The notes beneath the pieces are model-generated. The model saw nothing but the letters and a program-made list of their open reading frames with translations. It ran no database searches and had not been told where the DNA came from. A program made the translations under genes and the position numbers. Below, piece by piece: positions 39,102 to 48,671 of a stretch of DNA of 64,000 nt; position 1 is the first letter of the stretch; each line of letters begins with the position of its first letter. This stretch comes from Pseudomonadota bacterium (GTDB lineage: Bacteria > Pseudomonadota > Alphaproteobacteria > Caulobacterales > Caulobacteraceae). The DNA is taken from contig JAEWDF010000052.1 in assembly GCA_023390245.1 (NCBI GenBank), positions 18,962 to 82,961 of the forward strand, given 5' to 3'.

Positions 39102-41147
39102 TTACTCCGCCGCCATCACGACCGGCTGGGTCCGCTGGGCGGACAGTTCGGCCATGGTCGCGCTGGCGCGCGCGATCGGGTTGGAAAGATAGGGATTGGC
39201 CACGACCGAGGCGTAGGCGACGTCGCCCAGGTCGCCCTTGGCGCCCAGCTTGGACGGATCGAACGCTTGCGGCGCGGCCAGATAGTCGATGCGGCCGAAG
39301 GTCGGATGATCCGCCATCAGCCTGTCGCGCACCTGCTCCAGCGTGTCGTAGGGCAGCGTCTGGCCGGCATAACCGGACAGGGCGCGAACGATGGCCCAGT
39401 CCTCCTTGGCCTCGCCCTTGGGGAAGACGACCCGCTCGGCCATCTGCACCCGGCCCTCGGTGTTGACGTACAGGCCCGACTTCTCGGTGTAGGCTGCGCC
39501 CGGCAGGATGACGTCGGCGCCGTGCGCGCCCCGGTCGCCGTGGCTGCCCAGATAGACGCGGAAGGCGTCCGATCCGGTCGAGTCCACCTCGTCGGCGCCC
39601 AGCAGGAACAGCACGTCCAGCGCGCCCGGCTTCAGCATGTCGGCGACGGCGAGACCGCCCTCGCCCGGCACGAAGCCCATGTCCAGGCCGCCCACGCGCG
39701 CGGCGGCGCTGTGCAGCACGTTGAAGCCGTTCCAGCCCTCCGTGATCACGCCGACCTTCTTGGCCAGGGCGCCGATGGCGTTCAGGGCCGCCGGGCCGGT
39801 CTCGCCGCGCAGGGCGCCCGCGCCGACGATGATCGCCGGACGTTCGGCCTTGGTCAGGAAGTCCATCGCCGACTTCGGCGGCTTGGCCAGGGTCTTCGAC
39901 CCGGCGCCGAGATAGGCGTAGTCGTAGGTGAGGTCGACCTGCTCGCCGATCACGCCGACCTCCAGCCCGCCCTTCAGCCAGGCCTTGCGCAGGCGGGCGT
40001 TCAGCAGCGGCGCCTCGACGCGCGGATCGACCCCGATCAGCAGCACGGCGTCCGCGTTTTCAATACCTTGCAGGCCGGAGTTGAACAACCAGCTCTCGCG
40101 CGGACCATAGCCCAGCGCCGCGCCGTCCTGGCGACAGTCGGTGTTGGCTGAGCCCAGGGCGCGGAACAGGTCCAGCGTCGCCTTCATGCTCTCGGCGTCC
40201 TGCAGATCGCCGGCGATCGCGCCGATGCGGTCGGCCGGGGCCGCCTTCAGCCTGGCCGCCACGGCGCCCAGCGCCTCGTCCCAGGTGGCGGGACGCAAGC
40301 GTCCGCCTTCGCGCAGCCACGGACGGTCCAGGCGGCGCGCGGTCAGGCCGTCGACGACATAGCGGCTCTTGTCGGACAGCCACTCCTCGTTGATGCCCTC
40401 ATGGACGCGCGGCAGGATGCGCATGACCTCGGACCCGCGATAGTCGGCGCGGATGTTGGAGCCCAGGGCGTCCATCACGTCGATGGTCTCGGTCTTCTTC
40501 AGCTCCCACGGACGGTAGTGGTACTGCCACGGCCGGTGCGTCAGGGCGCCGACCGGGCACAGGTCGTTGACGTTGCCCGACAGTTCCGAGTCGATGTTCT
40601 TTTCCAGATAGGTGGTGATCTCAGCGTCCTCGCCGCGCGAGATCATGCCGATGTCCGGCACGCCGGCGACCTCGGTGATGAAGCGGACGCAGCGCGTGCA
40701 CTGGATGCACCGGGTCATGAAGGTCTTGACCGTCGGACCCATGTTCTTTTCTTCGACCGCGCGCTTGTTCTCGGCGTAGCGCGAGCCGTCGCGGCCATAG
40801 CCGACGGCCTGGTCCTGCAGGTCGCATTCGCCGCCCTGGTCGCAGATCGGGCAGTCCAGCGGGTGGTTGATGAGCAGGAACTCCATCACCCCTTCGCGGG
40901 CCTTCTTCACCATCGGCGTGTCGGTGAAGATCTCCTGGCCGTCGGCGGCCGGAAGCGCGCACGACGCCTGCGGCTTGGGCGGCCCCGGCTTCACCTCGAC
41001 CAGGCACATGCGGCAGTTGCCGGCGATCGACAGCCGCTCATGATAGCAAAAGCGCGGAATCTCGTGCCCGGCGCGCTCGGCGACCTGCAGCACGGTCATG
41101 CCGGGCTCGAACTCGGTTTCGACGCCGTTGACCTTGGCGACTGGCAT
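39102..41147 (-). CDS. nuoG: NADH-quinone oxidoreductase subunit G
   Basis: A 681-residue peripheral subunit with iron-sulfur clusters. Ligands seen: [2Fe-2S] N1b at Cys34, 45, 48 and 63; [4Fe-4S] N5 at His95, Cys99, 102 and 108; N4 at Cys147, 150, 153 and 197 (CIQCTRC, then LCPVG). The rest is the molybdopterin-oxidoreductase-like domain, which has no cofactor in complex I. The extra N7 cluster cysteines of E. coli NuoG are not seen. ATG at 41147 overlaps the lipoprotein gene stop by one base. Confidence 0.97.
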   Translation of the reverse strand: MPVAKVNGVETEFEPGMTVLQVAERAGHEIPRFCYHERLSIAGNCRMCLVEVKPGPPKPQASCALPAADGQEIFTDTPMVKKAREGVMEFLLINHPLDCPICDQGGECDLQDQAVGYGRDGSRYAENKRAVEEKNMGPTVKTFMTRCIQCTRCVRFITEVAGVPDIGMISRGEDAEITTYLEKNIDSELSGNVNDLCPVGALTHRPWQYHYRPWELKKTETIDVMDALGSNIRADYRGSEVMRILPRVHEGINEEWLSDKSRYVVDGLTARRLDRPWLREGGRLRPATWDEALGAVAARLKAAPADRIGAIAGDLQDAESMKATLDLFRALGSANTDCRQDGAALGYGPRESWLFNSGLQGIENADAVLLIGVDPRVEAPLLNARLRKAWLKGGLEVGVIGEQVDLTYDYAYLGAGSKTLAKPPKSAMDFLTKAERPAIIVGAGALRGETGPAALNAIGALAKKVGVITEGWNGFNVLHSAAARVGGLDMGFVPGEGGLAVADMLKPGALDVLFLLGADEVDSTGSDAFRVYLGSHGDRGAHGADVILPGAAYTEKSGLYVNTEGRVQMAERVVFPKGEAKEDWAIVRALSGYAGQTLPYDTLEQVRDRLMADHPTFGRIDYLAAPQAFDPSKLGAKGDLGDVAYASVVANPYLSNPIARASATMAELSAQRTQPVVMAAE

Positions 41148-41641
41148 CAGCGGGCCTCTTCTTCAGCGGGAACCGCCAGATCGGCGCGTTCCGTGGTCCC
41201 ATCCGGGAGCGTCTGCGTGATGGTGACCGTCGCCCCGTCCAGGGCGTAGCGGATCACCGGGTCGCCGGATTGGTTCATCCAGCGGATCATGGCGGTGTCG
41301 GGCAGGCCCAGCGGCTTCCACACCACCAGGTCGCCGTCCACGCGGCAGTCGGCCTTCATCCGGCCGCCGTCGACCGGGGCGCGCCAGGAAGCGTGGACCA
41401 CCTCCCCCTCCAGCCCGTCGATCGCGATGGCGGCGGGCTCCTGGCCGTGGATCGCGGCCAGGCCAGCGCGGCACACGCGGCGCAGGTCGGTTGCGTCCAG
41501 CGCGGCGGGCGCGGAGGCGACGGCGTCGGACGGCCGGGCGTCGGCCGTGACCTTCTCCACCGGCGTGGGCGCGGCTTCGCGCTCGCCGCAGGCGGCGAGG
41601 ACGAGGCTGACGATCACGATGGCGGACGACCGAAGCATCAT
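41147..41641 (-). CDS. Uncharacterised lipoprotein encoded between nuoF and nuoG
   Basis: A 164-residue predicted lipoprotein: a signal peptide with lipobox VLAAC (Cys18), then a low-complexity Ala/Pro segment, and a globular part from about residue 50 with RRVCRAGLAAIHGQEP and a C-terminal strand-rich region (DGDLVVWKP..., GATVTITQTLPDGTTERADL). I do not recognise a family. It is joined to nuoF and nuoG by one-base overlaps on each side, so it is expressed with complex I. Because a lipoprotein would face the periplasm, a role in assembly or in the periplasmic face of the membrane arm is only an inference. Start at either of two adjacent ATGs (41641 or 41638). Confidence 0.8.
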   Translation of the reverse strand: MMLRSSAIVIVSLVLAACGEREAAPTPVEKVTADARPSDAVASAPAALDATDLRRVCRAGLAAIHGQEPAAIAIDGLEGEVVHASWRAPVDGGRMKADCRVDGDLVVWKPLGLPDTAMIRWMNQSGDPVIRYALDGATVTITQTLPDGTTERADLAVPAEEEAR

Positions 41642-42954
41642 CACTCCGCGGCGATGGCGTGGCCGGCGAAGTTCGCGCGGCGGCTGCGGTAGGTGGCGAT
41701 GCGCTCTTCGATCTCGTGGCGGAAGTGACGGATCAGGCCCTGCACCGGCCAGGCGGCGGCGTCGCCCAGCGCGCAGATGGTGTGGCCCTCGATCTGGGTC
41801 GACACTTCCAGCAGCATGTCGATTTCCGACGGATCGGCCTCGCCCACCGCCATCCGCTCCAGCACGCGCCACATCCAGCCCGTGCCTTCGCGGCACGGCG
41901 TGCACTGGCCGCAGCTCTCGTGCTTGTAGAAGTAGCTGATGCGGGCGATGGCCTTCACAAGGTCGGTGGACTGGTCCATCACGATCACGGCGGCGGTGCC
42001 CAGGCCCGAGCGCATCTCGCGCAGGCTGTCGAAGTCCATCAGCGCCGTTTCGGACATCTCGCGCGTGATCAGCGGCACCGACGATCCGCCGGGGATCACG
42101 GCCTTCAGATTGTCCCAGCCGCCACGCACGCCGCCGCAGTGTTCTTCCAGCAGTTGGCGCAGCGGGATCGACATGGCCTCCTCGACCACGCACGGCGCAT
42201 TCACATGGCCCGAGATGGCCATCAGCTTGGTGCCTGTGTTGTTCGGCCGGCCGAAGCCGGCGAACCAGTCGGCGCCGCGACGTAGGATCGTCCCCACGAC
42301 GGCGATCGACTCGACGTTGTTCACCGTGGTTGGGGCGCCGTAGAGGCCCGCGCCGGCGGGGAACGGCGGCTTCAGGCGCGGCTGGCCCTTCTTGCCTTCC
42401 AGCGATTCCAGCAGCGCCGTCTCTTCGCCGCAGATGTAGGCCCCGGCGCCATGGTGGATATAGACGTCGAAATCCCAGCCGTGGACATTGTCCTTGCCGA
42501 TCAGCCTGGCCTCATAGGCCTGCTTGACGGCGGCTTCCATCCGCTCGCGCTCCAGCACGTATTCGCCGCGCAGATAGATGTAGCAGGCGTGGGCCTGCAT
42601 GGCGAAGCTGGCGATCAGACAGCCCTCGATCAGCAGCTGCGGATCGTGGCGCATGATCTCCCGGTCCTTGCAGGTGCCGGGTTCGGATTCGTCGGCGTTG
42701 ACGACCAGGTAGTGAGGGCGATCCTTCACTTCCTTGGGCATGAACGACCACTTCAGGCCGGTCGAGAAGCCGGCGCCGCCGCGTCCGCGCAGGCCGGAGG
42801 CCTTGACGTTGTTGATGATCCAGTCGCGGCCAAGGTCCAGCATGTCCTTGGTGGCGTTCCACGCCCCGCGCGACTTCGCCCCCTCCAGCGTCCAGTCCTG
42901 GAAGCCGTACAGGTTGGTGAAGATCCGGTCCTTGTCTTCGAGGATTCCGACCAT
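41641..42954 (-). CDS. nuoF: NADH-quinone oxidoreductase subunit F
   Basis: A 437-residue NADH-oxidising subunit. FMN/NADH motifs are [13 protein letters not shown] (57-69) and [16 protein letters not shown] (169-184); the N3 [4Fe-4S] cluster ligands are Cys348, 351, 354 (SCGQCTPC) and Cys394. Together with NuoE and NuoG it forms the electron-input module. ATG at 42954 follows the small membrane-protein gene by four bases. Confidence 0.97.
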   Translation of the reverse strand: MVGILEDKDRIFTNLYGFQDWTLEGAKSRGAWNATKDMLDLGRDWIINNVKASGLRGRGGAGFSTGLKWSFMPKEVKDRPHYLVVNADESEPGTCKDREIMRHDPQLLIEGCLIASFAMQAHACYIYLRGEYVLERERMEAAVKQAYEARLIGKDNVHGWDFDVYIHHGAGAYICGEETALLESLEGKKGQPRLKPPFPAGAGLYGAPTTVNNVESIAVVGTILRRGADWFAGFGRPNNTGTKLMAISGHVNAPCVVEEAMSIPLRQLLEEHCGGVRGGWDNLKAVIPGGSSVPLITREMSETALMDFDSLREMRSGLGTAAVIVMDQSTDLVKAIARISYFYKHESCGQCTPCREGTGWMWRVLERMAVGEADPSEIDMLLEVSTQIEGHTICALGDAAAWPVQGLIRHFRHEIEERIATYRSRRANFAGHAIAAE

Positions 42955-42958
42955 TGCC

Positions 42959-43228
42959 TCAGAGTCCTTCCGCCATGCGGCGCTTGTGGTGGCGGGTGCG
43001 CATCCAGATGGCGGCGATCACCATCACCCAGCCCGCGGCCAGCATGAAATAGGAGACGTGGACGCCCCAGTCGCCGATGCCCGCCGTGCCGTTCTTGGTC
43101 ATCAGGATCAGCACCGCCGCACCGACCACCATGGCCAGGCCGCCGGCGCGCAGCGGACGCGCGACGCCCCGCAATTCCTTGCGATAGGCCGCGCGGCCCT
43201 CGTCGGTGCTCAGGTCGGGTCCCGCCAT
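42959..43228 (-). CDS. Small two-helix membrane protein encoded between nuoE and nuoF
   Basis: An 89-residue protein: a charged N-terminus ([20 protein letters not shown]), two membrane segments at about 29-45 and 55-76, and a basic tail ([13 protein letters not shown]). It is not a known NuoA-N subunit and I do not recognise a family. ATG at 43228 shares a base with the nuoE stop and the gene ends 4 bp before nuoF, so it must be co-expressed with complex I. Possible roles are supernumerary subunit or assembly factor; no evidence distinguishes these from a passenger gene. Confidence 0.8.
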   Translation of the reverse strand: MAGPDLSTDEGRAAYRKELRGVARPLRAGGLAMVVGAAVLILMTKNGTAGIGDWGVHVSYFMLAAGWVMVIAAIWMRTRHHKRRMAEGL

Positions 43229-43905
43229 CAGGCCGGCGCCTTCTCGGCCGGGGCCGGATCGCTGTTCGGCAGCTTCTTGATCGGCTTGGCGGCCGAGCCG
43301 TCGTACAGGGTCGCGTCCAGCAGCGTCTTGGCGCCGCCCGCCGGTTCCGATGTCGCACGCCCGGTGTAGGAGCCCGGCTTTGGCGACTTGCCGGCCGCGA
43401 AGTCGTCGATGATCTGCGCCATCGTCTCCGGCGTCAGGTCCTCGTAGTAGTAGTCGTTGATCTGGGCCATCGGCGCGTTCGAGCAGGCGCCCAGGCATTC
43501 GACTTCCTGCCAGGTGAAGCGGCCGTCGGCGGACAGGTGGTCCTTGGCGCCGATCTTCTCCTTGCACACCCGCATCAGCTCGTTGGCGCCGCGCAGCATG
43601 CACGGCGTGGTGCCGCAGACCTGGATCAGCGCGGTCGTGCCGACCGGCTCCAGCATGAACATGGTGTAGAAGGTCGCGACCTCCAGCACCCGGATGTAGG
43701 GCATGCCCAGCAGCTCGGCGATCGCGCGGATCGCCGGCTCCGACACCCAGCCCTCCTGCTTCTGCGCCAGCCACAGGACCGGGATCACCGCCGACTGGCG
43801 GCGGCTTTCCGGATACTTCTTGATCCACCAGTCGGCCTTCGCCTTCGTGGCCTTTGAAAAAGCGAAGGATTCAGGCTGAACCTTGGCGAGACGACGGACG
43901 CTCAT
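43228..43905 (-). CDS. nuoE: NADH-quinone oxidoreductase subunit E
   Basis: A 225-residue thioredoxin-fold subunit carrying the N1a [2Fe-2S] cluster, with ligands Cys97, Cys102, Cys137 and Cys141 (QVCGTTPC and EVECLGAC). The conserved [14 protein letters not shown] helix precedes them. A C-terminal extension of about 50 residues (from about 175), rich in Lys, Pro and Ala, goes beyond the E. coli protein. ATG at 43905 overlaps the nuoD stop by four bases. Confidence 0.96.
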   Translation of the reverse strand: MSVRRLAKVQPESFAFSKATKAKADWWIKKYPESRRQSAVIPVLWLAQKQEGWVSEPAIRAIAELLGMPYIRVLEVATFYTMFMLEPVGTTALIQVCGTTPCMLRGANELMRVCKEKIGAKDHLSADGRFTWQEVECLGACSNAPMAQINDYYYEDLTPETMAQIIDDFAAGKSPKPGSYTGRATSEPAGGAKTLLDATLYDGSAAKPIKKLPNSDPAPAEKAPA

Positions 43906-45173
43906 CGGTCCACTTCTCCGAAAACGATGTCGAGCGAGCCGAGGATGGCGGACACGTCGGCCAGCATGTGGCCGCGGTTCATCCAGTCCATCGCCTGCAG
44001 CGAGCGGAAGCCCGGCGCCGACAGCTTGACGCGGTAAGGCTTGTTGGTCCCGTCCGAGACCAGATAGACGCCGAACTCGCCCTTCGGCGCCTCGACCGAG
44101 GCGTACACCTCGCCCTCGGGCGTCGAGAAGCCCTCGGTATAGAGCTTGAAGTGATGGATCAGCGCTTCCATCGACCGCTTCATCTCGCCGCGGCGCGGCG
44201 GCACGATCTTGTGGTTCTCGATCAGGACGGGCTCGCCGGGGCAGTTGCGCAGCTTGTGGATGCACTGCTCCATGATGCGCACCGACTGCTTCATCTCCTC
44301 GACGCGCACCAGGTAGCGGTCCCAGCAGTCGCCGTTCTTGCCCACGGCGATGTCGAAATCCATCTCGGCGTAGCATTCGTAGGGCTGCGACTTGCGCAGG
44401 TCCCAGGCGATGTCGGAGCCGCGCAGCATCACGCCGGTGAAGCCCCAGGCCAGGGCCTGTTCCTTCGATGCGACGCCGATGTCGACGTTGCGCTGCTTGA
44501 AGATGCGGTTCTCGGTGACCAGCGCCTCGATGTCCTTCAGCGCCGCCGGGAATTCGTGGCACCAGCGGCCGATGTCGTCGATCAGGTCCATTGACAGGTC
44601 CTGGTGGACGCCGCCCGGACGGAAGTAGTTGGCGTGCAGGCGCGCCCCGCAGGCGCGCTCGTAGAACACCATCAGCTTCTCGCGTTCCTCGAAGCCCCAC
44701 AGCGGCGGCGTCAGGGCGCCGACGTCCATGGCCTGGGTGGTCACGTTCAGCAGGTGCGACAGGATGCGGCCGATCTCGGAATACAGCACCCGGATCAGCT
44801 GGGCGCGATAGGGGACCTCGATCCCCAGCAGCTTCTCGATCGCCAGGCAGAAGGCGTGCTCCTGGTTCATCGGCGAGACGTAGTCCAGCCGGTCCAGATA
44901 GGGCACGTTCTGCAGATAGGTGCGGGCCTCCATCAGCTTCTCGGTGCCGCGGTGCAGCAGGCCGATGTGCGGATCGACGCGCTCGACGATCTCGCCGTCG
45001 AGCTCCAGCACCAGGCGCAGCACGCCGTGCGCGGCCGGGTGCTGCGGGCCGAAGTTGATGGTGAACTTGCGATCGTCCATCTCGCGCGCGTGGGCGGTGC
45101 GATGGTCGACGTCGTTGTCGAACACGTCCGTTCCCGCGCCAAGCGGCGCCGGCGTATGCGTACCGTCAGCCAT
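43902..45173 (-). CDS. nuoD: NADH-quinone oxidoreductase subunit D
   Basis: A 423-residue quinone-site subunit related to the [NiFe]-hydrogenase large subunit without the metal. The N-terminal [23 protein letters not shown] holds the quinone-binding His loop; the C-terminus ends [14 protein letters not shown]. It begins with a 30-residue extension before the [10 protein letters not shown] core. nuoC and nuoD are separate here. One-base overlap with nuoC. Confidence 0.97.
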   Translation of the reverse strand: MADGTHTPAPLGAGTDVFDNDVDHRTAHAREMDDRKFTINFGPQHPAAHGVLRLVLELDGEIVERVDPHIGLLHRGTEKLMEARTYLQNVPYLDRLDYVSPMNQEHAFCLAIEKLLGIEVPYRAQLIRVLYSEIGRILSHLLNVTTQAMDVGALTPPLWGFEEREKLMVFYERACGARLHANYFRPGGVHQDLSMDLIDDIGRWCHEFPAALKDIEALVTENRIFKQRNVDIGVASKEQALAWGFTGVMLRGSDIAWDLRKSQPYECYAEMDFDIAVGKNGDCWDRYLVRVEEMKQSVRIMEQCIHKLRNCPGEPVLIENHKIVPPRRGEMKRSMEALIHHFKLYTEGFSTPEGEVYASVEAPKGEFGVYLVSDGTNKPYRVKLSAPGFRSLQAMDWMNRGHMLADVSAILGSLDIVFGEVDR

Positions 45174-45802
45174 CAGGCCTGGCCTCCAGCCTTTTCGTCA
45201 CCCGGCAGCACGGGCGCCGGATACTCGGCGCCTTCCCACGGCGACAGGAAATCGAAGGTGCGGAATTCCTGGGTCAGCTTGACTGGCTCATAGACAACCC
45301 GCTTCTGCTCTTCGTCGTAGCGGACCTCGACATACCCGGTCATCGGGAAGTCCTTGCGAAGGGGGTGCCCTTCGAAGCCATAGTCGGTCAGCAGCCGGCG
45401 CATGTCCGGGTGACCCTCGAAGATCACGCCGTACATGTCGTAGGTCTCACGCTCGAACCAGTTGGCCGCCGGATAGACGTCCACCAGGGTCGGAACGGGC
45501 TTGACCTCGTCGGTCGCCACCTTGACGCGCAGACGCGCATTCCGGGTCAGCGACAGCAGATGATAGACCACCTCGAACCGCTCGGCGCGGTCGGGATAGT
45601 CGACGCCGCATAGGTCCAGCAGCTGCTGGAAGCCGAACTGGTCGCGCAGCACCGTCATCACCTCGACGATGCGCTCGCGCGGGGCCGCCAGGGTCAGCTC
45701 GCCATAGGCGACCTGGGCCTCGACTCCCAGCGCCGCGACCATCTCCGCGCCCAGCGGCGTGAGCACGGCTTCCTGTTCAGCCTGAACCGCCAGGGAGGTC
45801 AT
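45173..45802 (-). CDS. nuoC: NADH-quinone oxidoreductase subunit C
   Basis: A 209-residue peripheral-arm subunit. Conserved stretches are [73 protein letters not shown], the usual 30-kDa-subunit signature. The ATG at 45802 ([11 protein letters not shown]) overlaps the nuoB stop by four bases; the longer open frame upstream lies wholly within nuoB. Confidence 0.96.
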   Translation of the reverse strand: MTSLAVQAEQEAVLTPLGAEMVAALGVEAQVAYGELTLAAPRERIVEVMTVLRDQFGFQQLLDLCGVDYPDRAERFEVVYHLLSLTRNARLRVKVATDEVKPVPTLVDVYPAANWFERETYDMYGVIFEGHPDMRRLLTDYGFEGHPLRKDFPMTGYVEVRYDEEQKRVVYEPVKLTQEFRTFDFLSPWEGAEYPAPVLPGDEKAGGQA

Positions 45803-46389
45803 CGGTCGATCGTCCCCGTGCGGCGGATCTTCTTCTGCAATTGCAGCAGTCCGTACAGCAGCGCCTCGGCGGTCGGCGGACAACCCGGGACGTAGACGTC
45901 CACCGGCACCACCCGATCGCAGCCGCGCACGACGCTGTAGCTGTAGTGATAATAGCCGCCGCCGTTGGCGCAGCTGCCCATCGACACGACGTAACGCGGG
46001 TCGGGCATCTGGTCGTAGACCTTGCGGATGGCGGGGGCCATCTTGTTGGTCAGGGTGCCGGCGACGATCATTAGGTCGGACTGACGCGGGCTGGCGCGCG
46101 GCGCCATGCCGAACCGCTCCACGTCATAGCGCGGCATCGACATCTGGATCATCTCGACGGCGCAACAGGCGAGACCGAACGTCATCCACATCAGCGAGCC
46201 GGTGCGGGCCCAGTTGATCACGTCGTCCAGGCCGGCGACCAGAAAGCCGCGCTCGCCCAGCTCCATGTTCACGGCCTCGAAGAACTTGTCGTGGACCTTG
46301 GGATCATAGCCCTCGACGGTCGAGCGGGCGCCCGAGCCGTAGCTCTGGCCCGCCGGGACCAGGGGGCTGGCGGGGGCGATCACTCCCAT
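45799..46389 (-). CDS. nuoB: NADH-quinone oxidoreductase subunit B
   Basis: A 196-residue subunit carrying the terminal N2 [4Fe-4S] cluster, with the tandem Cys75-Cys76 (GLACCAVEM), Cys140 ([15 protein letters not shown]) and Cys170 ([11 protein letters not shown]). It hands electrons to quinone with NuoD. The ATG at 46389 overlaps the end of nuoA by 10 bp. A 35-residue Pro/Gly-rich N-terminal leader precedes the family core. Confidence 0.97.
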   Translation of the reverse strand: MGVIAPASPLVPAGQSYGSGARSTVEGYDPKVHDKFFEAVNMELGERGFLVAGLDDVINWARTGSLMWMTFGLACCAVEMIQMSMPRYDVERFGMAPRASPRQSDLMIVAGTLTNKMAPAIRKVYDQMPDPRYVVSMGSCANGGGYYHYSYSVVRGCDRVVPVDVYVPGCPPTAEALLYGLLQLQKKIRRTGTIDR

Positions 46390-46757
46390 TCCAGGGCTCC
46401 CTTCTTCCATTCGTAGATGAAGCCGATGGTCAGCACGCCCAGGAAGACCATCATCGACCAGAAGGCGAACACCATGCCCGCGTGCGACAGGTCGAACATC
46501 GACACCGCCCACGGGAACAGGAAGGCCACTTCCAGGTCGAAGATGATGAACAGGATCGACACCAGGTAGAAACGCACGTCGAACTTCATCCGCGCGTCGT
46601 CGAAGGCGTTGAAGCCGCACTCATAGGCGGACAGCTTCTCGCTGTCGGGGTTCTTCGGCGCCAGCAGCAGCGGCAGGGCGATGAAGAGCACGCCGATCAG
46701 CGCGGCGACGCCGGCGAAGATGATCACCGGCAGGTATTCCAGCAGAAATGCGTTCAT
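46380..46757 (-). CDS. nuoA: NADH-quinone oxidoreductase subunit A
   Basis: A 125-residue three-helix subunit, first gene of the operon. The loop [44 protein letters not shown], with the conserved Cys in YECGF and acidic [11 protein letters not shown], is diagnostic. ATG at 46757 ([11 protein letters not shown]) gives the normal N-terminus; an ATG 18 codons upstream adds unrelated residues and would overrun the predicted promoter transcript start. Confidence 0.96.
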   Translation of the reverse strand: MNAFLLEYLPVIIFAGVAALIGVLFIALPLLLAPKNPDSEKLSAYECGFNAFDDARMKFDVRFYLVSILFIIFDLEVAFLFPWAVSMFDLSHAGMVFAFWSMMVFLGVLTIGFIYEWKKGALEWE

Positions 46758-46799
46758 TCGAAGAACCTCGTCCGCCGGGGAGAGGCGGGATTCGGCGCT

Positions 46800-46827
46800 T
46801 CTTAGACCCAACCTCTCCGCGGTTCAA
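46800..46827 (-). promoter_or_regulatory. Predicted promoter of the nuo operon
   Basis: On the minus strand, TTGAACC (46821-46827), a 13-base spacer, and GTCTAAGA (46800-46807) resemble the Caulobacter housekeeping consensus. It lies 43 bp before the nuoA ATG. An inverted repeat GCGGTTC-N8-GAACCGC (46819-46840) overlaps the -35 element and could be an operator. Confidence 0.45.
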
Positions 46828-46840
46828 ACCCCGGAACCGC

Positions 46841-47050
46841 CTCTGTTTTTGTTGAGAACGGATCGCAATTTCCGCGCCCGATGAGGCCGGCCGGGCGATG
46901 CAGCGACGCTTCCCGCGGCGCCCGTCCTCCGGGACCTTCCCGAACACCCCGATCCGTAACGGAAAGTCATCCCCGAAGCCGGTCGGGCGCCCCGATGAAA
47001 CCGTCCACAGGTCCACGGCCGCCCGGCCGGAATTTCTCGAAAATGGCCGC
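46841..47050. other. Gene-free spacer between the nuo promoter and the tRNA-Asp promoter
   Basis: Part of a 363-bp gene-free interval (46758-47120). Apart from the promoters described at its two ends I see no open frame with coding character, repeat or RNA gene here. A short T-run (TTTTTG, near 46845) is the only AT-rich spot. Confidence 0.4.
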
Positions 47051-47079
47051 TTGACGCGCCAGTCCGGCCCGCCTAAACG
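47051..47079 (+). promoter_or_regulatory. Probable housekeeping promoter of tRNA-Asp
   Basis: TTGACGC (47051-47057) matches the Caulobacter -35 consensus exactly. TAAACG (47074-47079), within GCCTAAAC, is a fair -10. The spacing is 17 bases between hexamers, and the mature tRNA starts about 41 bases downstream of the -10 element. Confidence 0.5.
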
Positions 47080-47120
47080 ACGCCCCTCGCCGAGGCGCAC
47101 CGTCGCTTCGGCCGGGAAAC

Positions 47121-47197
47121 GCGGGTGTAGCTCAGTTGGTTAGAGTGCCGGCCTGTCACGCCGGAGGTCGCGGGTTCGAGCCCCGTCACTCGCGCCA
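47121..47197 (+). tRNA. tRNA-Asp (anticodon GTC)
   Basis: A 77-nt tRNA with encoded CCA. Acceptor GCGGGTG pairs with CACTCGC (one G-T pair), discriminator G; D-arm GCTCAGTTGGTTAGAGT; anticodon stem CCGGC/GCCGG around CT-GTC-AC, anticodon at 47155-47157; T-arm CGGGTTCGAGCCCCG. A stem GCCACTCC...GGAGTGGC (47194-47222) begins in the last tRNA bases and may act in 3' processing or termination. Confidence 0.97.
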
Positions 47198-47313
47198 CTC
47201 CTTCTCTTGAAGTCGGAGTGGCGCACCGCCCTTCCCCTCTCCTTATAATTTGTTCGATAAGGAAGCGCCCATGGCGGGCGTTTGGCCATGCGCCGAGTCC
47301 GGGATCGGAGCCC

Positions 47314-47490
47314 ATGAGCGAGATCGTCAATCTGAACCAGGCCCGCAAGGCCCGCGACAAGGCGCAGACTAAGGCCCGCGCCGCCGGGAACCGCGTCGCC
47401 CACGGACGCACCAAGGCCGAAAAACAGGCCGCCGCGCGGGAACGCGATCGCGTCGAACGCCTTCTGGACGGCAGCAAGCGCGAGGACTGA
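47314..47490 (+). CDS. DUF4169 family small basic protein
   Basis: A 58-residue, highly charged, helical protein: MSEIVNLNQARKARDKAQTK, then ANRVAHGRTKAEKQAAARER and RLLDGSK. The NLNQARKA start, the FGRTKAEK-like motif and the ERxLDG end are the DUF4169 pattern. It is widespread in alphaproteobacteria without known function; the composition suggests nucleic-acid contact, which is only an inference. ATG at 47314 chosen over an upstream ATG whose residues are not family-like. Confidence 0.82.
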   Translation: MSEIVNLNQARKARDKAQTKARAAGNRVAHGRTKAEKQAAARERDRVERLLDGSKRED

Positions 47491-47491
47491 C

Positions 47492-47677
47492 ATGGCCGGC
47501 ATGGCGCCTGGAACCCGACAGGGACTGATCGCCCTTCTGGTCGCGCGCCGCGTCATGGCCGAGAAGAAGCGCCGCCAGGCCCTGGCCCAAGCCCGCGCCA
47601 AGGGCGACGCCGACAAGGCCGAGACCTTGCGGAAAGACGCCGAGACGTCGCGCCGATCCGGCTGGTTCCGCCGCTAG
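47492..47677 (+). CDS. Small basic hypothetical protein (61 aa)
   Basis: Starts one base after the DUF4169 stop (TGACATGG), so likely translated with it. The sequence is Ala/Arg/Lys-rich and helical: a short hydrophobic start (GLIALLVARRVMA) then KKRRQALAQARAKGDADKAETLRKD, ending GWFRR. I recognise no domain. Its 3' end overlaps the convergent EamA gene by four bases. It is probably a real gene because of its placement, but composition alone could mislead in such GC-rich DNA. Confidence 0.55.
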   Translation: MAGMAPGTRQGLIALLVARRVMAEKKRRQALAQARAKGDADKAETLRKDAETSRRSGWFRR

Positions 47678-48600
47678 GCCGTCTTCGGCGCACGGATCAA
47701 CAGCACCTGTCCCGCCAGCACCAGCGCCAGTCCGGCCAGCGCGGTCCAGCCGAATCGCGCGCCCTCGAACAGCACCGACACCAGCATGGCGATCGGCGGG
47801 GTCAGCGCCGAGATGTAGCTGGCCAGCGCATAGCCCCGCGCCCGCGCGATGGTGAAGTACAGGCCGAACGCCACGACCGACCCCAACAGCGACAGGTGCA
47901 GCAGCGACAGGATGTAGGCCGGCGTCGGCTCGATCCGCCATTCGACGCCGGTCGCGACGCCGTACAGCGCCAGCAGTCCCGTCCCATAGGCCATGGCCCA
48001 GGCGGTGGCTGGAATCACCGGCGCCCCCGCCTGTCCGCCGCGCCAGGCGAACCAATTGCCCAGCGCCGACGCCATCACCGCGACCAGGGCGAAGACCACG
48101 CCCAGCCCCGGATCGGCGCCCGCCGCCGCGCCGCCGGACAACTGCCCCAGCGACAGCACCGCCACGCCGCCCAGGCCCAGCGCCGCGCCCAGCCAGGCGG
48201 CCGGCGCGGCCTTCTGTCTCGCGAGCAGGCGGAACAGCGCCAGGTTCACGAAGGCCAGGGCGGCGAAGATCACCGCCACCACGGCCGAGGCCACCTTGCC
48301 TTCCGCCGCATAGACGAAGCCGTAGCTGGTCGCGAAGACGAAGGCCCCCTGCCCCAGGCACGCCAGGTGCTGCGCCCGCGTCAACCGCAGCGGCCGGCGC
48401 GTCGCCGCGCAGAAGGCGAACAGGACCGCAGCCGCCAGACCGAACCGCCAGACGATGGAGACGATCGGATCGACCGGCCCCAGTTGCAGGGTGATGGCGA
48501 ACCAGGTCGTGCCCCAGATCAGGGCGCAGACGGCGATGGCGACGATGGCGAACGGACGCGACAAATCTCGACTCCGGGGCTGGGCCCGCCCGCTTATCAT
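47674..48600 (-). CDS. EamA/DMT-superfamily transporter (RhaT/YdcZ-like permease)
   Basis: A 308-residue protein with ten membrane segments in two EamA repeats (about 15-145 and 165-300). Recognisable features are ALIWGTTWFAITLQLGPVDPIVSIVWRF in helix 1-2 and the second-repeat ARARGYALASYISALTPPIAMLVSVLFEGA. Substrates of this superfamily are small metabolites or drugs; none can be assigned. ATG at 48600 is chosen; the frame stays open to 48648 but the added residues look unrelated. It is divergent from the YbaY-like gene. Confidence 0.86.
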   Translation of the reverse strand: MISGRAQPRSRDLSRPFAIVAIAVCALIWGTTWFAITLQLGPVDPIVSIVWRFGLAAAVLFAFCAATRRPLRLTRAQHLACLGQGAFVFATSYGFVYAAEGKVASAVVAVIFAALAFVNLALFRLLARQKAAPAAWLGAALGLGGVAVLSLGQLSGGAAAGADPGLGVVFALVAVMASALGNWFAWRGGQAGAPVIPATAWAMAYGTGLLALYGVATGVEWRIEPTPAYILSLLHLSLLGSVVAFGLYFTIARARGYALASYISALTPPIAMLVSVLFEGARFGWTALAGLALVLAGQVLLIRAPKTA

Positions 48601-48671
48601 CCTCGCGCGCACGGCGCCGCTCACGTCTTGCGCCGGACTGTGACACACTGCGTCCAGCCAAGGAGTCCGAC

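Noticed and set aside
47194..47222. Stem GCCACTCC/GGAGTGGC as a rho-independent terminator of tRNA-Asp
   Set aside because: It includes the last tRNA bases and is not followed by a T-tract; mentioned in the tRNA entry but not called as a terminator.
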